Origin: an uncultured Collinsella sp.
GTDB taxonomy: Bacteria; Actinomycetota; Coriobacteriia; Coriobacteriales; Coriobacteriaceae
Direction of reading: 5' to 3'
Length of the DNA stretch: 6,572 bases
Assembly: GCA_902496775.1 (NCBI GenBank)
Contig: CABVCF010000096.1
Coordinates: forward strand, 1-6,572
Positions within the stretch are counted from its first letter, which is position 1, and each line of letters starts with the position of its first letter. The notes below the pieces were generated by a model. The model had not been told where the DNA came from. It did no database searches and saw nothing but the letters and a program-made list of their open reading frames with translations. The translations under genes and the position numbers were made by a program. Shown piece after piece: positions 5,408-6,572 of the stretch.

Positions 5408-5638
5408 GAACATTTTTAAAAATCGCTTACATTGTGGAATTCGGGGGCTTTGCCATATCCATTTCAAAAGAGCCTGCTGCCGCGATTTGGCTGTCGCATA
5501 ATGTAAGGCCATTGCGGTATCGAGCTATGGAAAGACGCCTGCGGAATTGTCCTACCGATAAGCGGACAAGCCTCCAGCTGGTGACTTCGCCGTGGTAAGG
5601 TAAGCCGAATTGTTTCCAGGCTGTTTCGGGGGAGTGGA
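5408..5638. other. intergenic region before the transporter gene
   Basis: The stretch is AT-richer at its left end (TTTTTAAAAA, 5413-5422). It holds a 6-bp hairpin TTGTCC / GGACAA (5547-5552 / 5564-5569) and a CATAAT -10-like box (5497-5502) without a clear -35. It should contain the promoter of the transporter, but none can be chosen with confidence. I saw no riboswitch I can name. Confidence 0.35.
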
Positions 5639-6572
5639 ATGAGCAAAGAGTGTGTCGAGCAGGTCGAAGGCGCAGGGGCTTCGGTGCCGATGACCGATAT
5701 ATCGAACATTGATGTGCCCGAGGGCACCGACGAGTTCAGCCGTAGCACCCGCCGCGCCTGGCGCGAGCGCCTGAACAGCGCTTCGACGCGCAAGATGATC
5801 ACGGGCGTCTTGGCTACGTTGGTGGGCGGTTCGTTTTGGGGCTTCTCGGGCACCAGCGCGAGCTTTCTGTTCGATACCTACCACGTCGACACCTTGTGGC
5901 TTATGAGCGTGCGTCAGATTCTCGCCGGTCTACTCTTTATGGCCGTGGTTGTTACGCGCGACCGCGAGCGCCTGATTAAGCTCTGGACCACACCCGCCGA
6001 TCGCAAGCAGCTGCTGCTCTTTACCGCCTTTGGCCTGCTGTTCAACCAGTTTTGCTATCTTTCGGCCGTGCGCCTGACGAACGCCGGAACCGCGACGGTG
6101 CTCCAGTGCCTGCAGCTCGTTATCATCATGGGCTACGCCTGCGTGACCGATCGCCGCATGCCGCGTACTCGCGAAGTCATCGGCATTGGCCTGGCTCTGG
6201 GTGGAACCTTTTTAATCGCCACCGGCGGCGACCCCACCAGCCTGAATATCTCGCCGCTTGGCCTGGCAGCAGGTCTTATGTGTGCGGTCAGCGCCGCGTG
6301 TATGGCGGTGATTCCCGCCAAGATCCTGCCCGAATACGGCAGCCCCATCGTCACGGGCTCGGCAATGCTCACGGCGGGCGTGGTCTCGTGCGTCTTCGTG
6401 CGGCCTTGGGCGCATATGCCGGCGCTCGACGCCGCCGGCGTCGAGGCGCTCGCGGTGTTCGTGGTTATCGGCTCGTTTTTTGCTTACATGCTCTATATGC
6501 AGGGCGTTAAGGACATCGGCTCGGTGCGTGCGAGTCTCATCGGAACCGTGGAGCCCGTCTCGGCGACCATCA
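5639..6572 (+). CDS. EamA-type DMT-superfamily transporter (partial, runs off the right end)
   Basis: An open frame of 311 codons without a stop. After a hydrophilic N-terminal tail of about 50 residues come hydrophobic segments near 54-78, 86-105, 124-144, 150-170, 178-196, 205-229, 237-256, 268-288 and 293 onward. This is the two-domain EamA layout (first repeat about 54-196, second from about 206). Family-typical signs are WGFSGTSA in TM1, NAGTATVLQCL in the first repeat and the matching SVRASLIGTVEPVSA in the second. Members export or import small metabolites such as amino acids or other drug/metabolite substrates across the inner membrane; the substrate here cannot be told. ATG at 5639 follows GGGGGAG (5628-5634). 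An internal ATG at 5690 would shorten the unusual tail. Codon third positions look more GC-rich than in the HNH gene, consistent with core chromosome. At most about one transmembrane segment is missing. Confidence 0.93.
   Translation, partial: MSKECVEQVEGAGASVPMTDISNIDVPEGTDEFSRSTRRAWRERLNSASTRKMITGVLATLVGGSFWGFSGTSASFLFDTYHVDTLWLMSVRQILAGLLFMAVVVTRDRERLIKLWTTPADRKQLLLFTAFGLLFNQFCYLSAVRLTNAGTATVLQCLQLVIIMGYACVTDRRMPRTREVIGIGLALGGTFLIATGGDPTSLNISPLGLAAGLMCAVSAACMAVIPAKILPEYGSPIVTGSAMLTAGVVSCVFVRPWAHMPALDAAGVEALAVFVVIGSFFAYMLYMQGVKDIGSVRASLIGTVEPVSATI

Noticed and set aside
5147..5512. Minus-strand 121-codon frame across the tRNA
   Set aside because: It runs through the complete tRNA-Val, its promoter and its terminator, so it is almost certainly spurious.
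5818..5832. TTGGTGGGCG-like sequence resembling the tRNA-Val 3' end (possible attachment-site copy)
   Set aside because: The match is only about 11 nt, lies inside the transporter coding sequence and on the wrong side for a tRNA 3'-end integration.

Overview
The window looks like the chromosome of a high-GC Gram-positive bacterium. GC is moderately high and genes start with AGGAG-type ribosome-binding sites. Codon use and gene style would suit a gut actinobacterium of the Coriobacteriia (Collinsella-like), but that placement is inference and no diagnostic marker gene is present.

Layout. Positions 1-559 hold no convincing gene and are unusually repetitive. First comes a set of related ~20-nt motifs with a 53-nt-armed imperfect inverted repeat (72-250). 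Next are scattered ATGAGAGAT nonamers and a perfect 25-bp palindrome with a 6-nt loop (427-482). A plausible promoter lies between (377-404). This leader precedes a 488-aa Schlafen AlbA_2 / GHKL-type ATPase / winged-helix protein (560-2026), a known class of predicted transcriptional regulator often found in accessory and defence regions. A convergent, unrecognised 163-aa gene follows on the minus strand (2127-2618). Next on the plus strand is a 360-aa protein with a C-terminal HNH nuclease domain and an N-terminal region that reads like an SRA/PUA-type base-recognition domain (2834-3916). It is a candidate modification-dependent (McrA/type IV-like) restriction enzyme. A 94-aa protein with two CPxCG zinc knuckles (4039-4323) follows in the same direction, and a DUF5710-type protein with two CxxC motifs converges on it (4362-5048, minus).

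The right part looks like ordinary chromosome. A complete tRNA-Val(GAC) on the minus strand (5275-5349) has its own promoter (5379-5407) and a rho-independent terminator (5230-5266). A DMT-superfamily EamA-type transporter, cut by the window end, starts at 5639.

Taken together, 1-5048 reads like a small accessory segment (regulator, candidate nuclease, zinc-ribbon proteins, unknown protein) lying on the 3' side of a tRNA gene. No integrase, transposase or duplicated tRNA end is visible. The parts most worth a second look are the repeat-rich leader of the AlbA_2 regulator and the SRA-like/HNH fusion.
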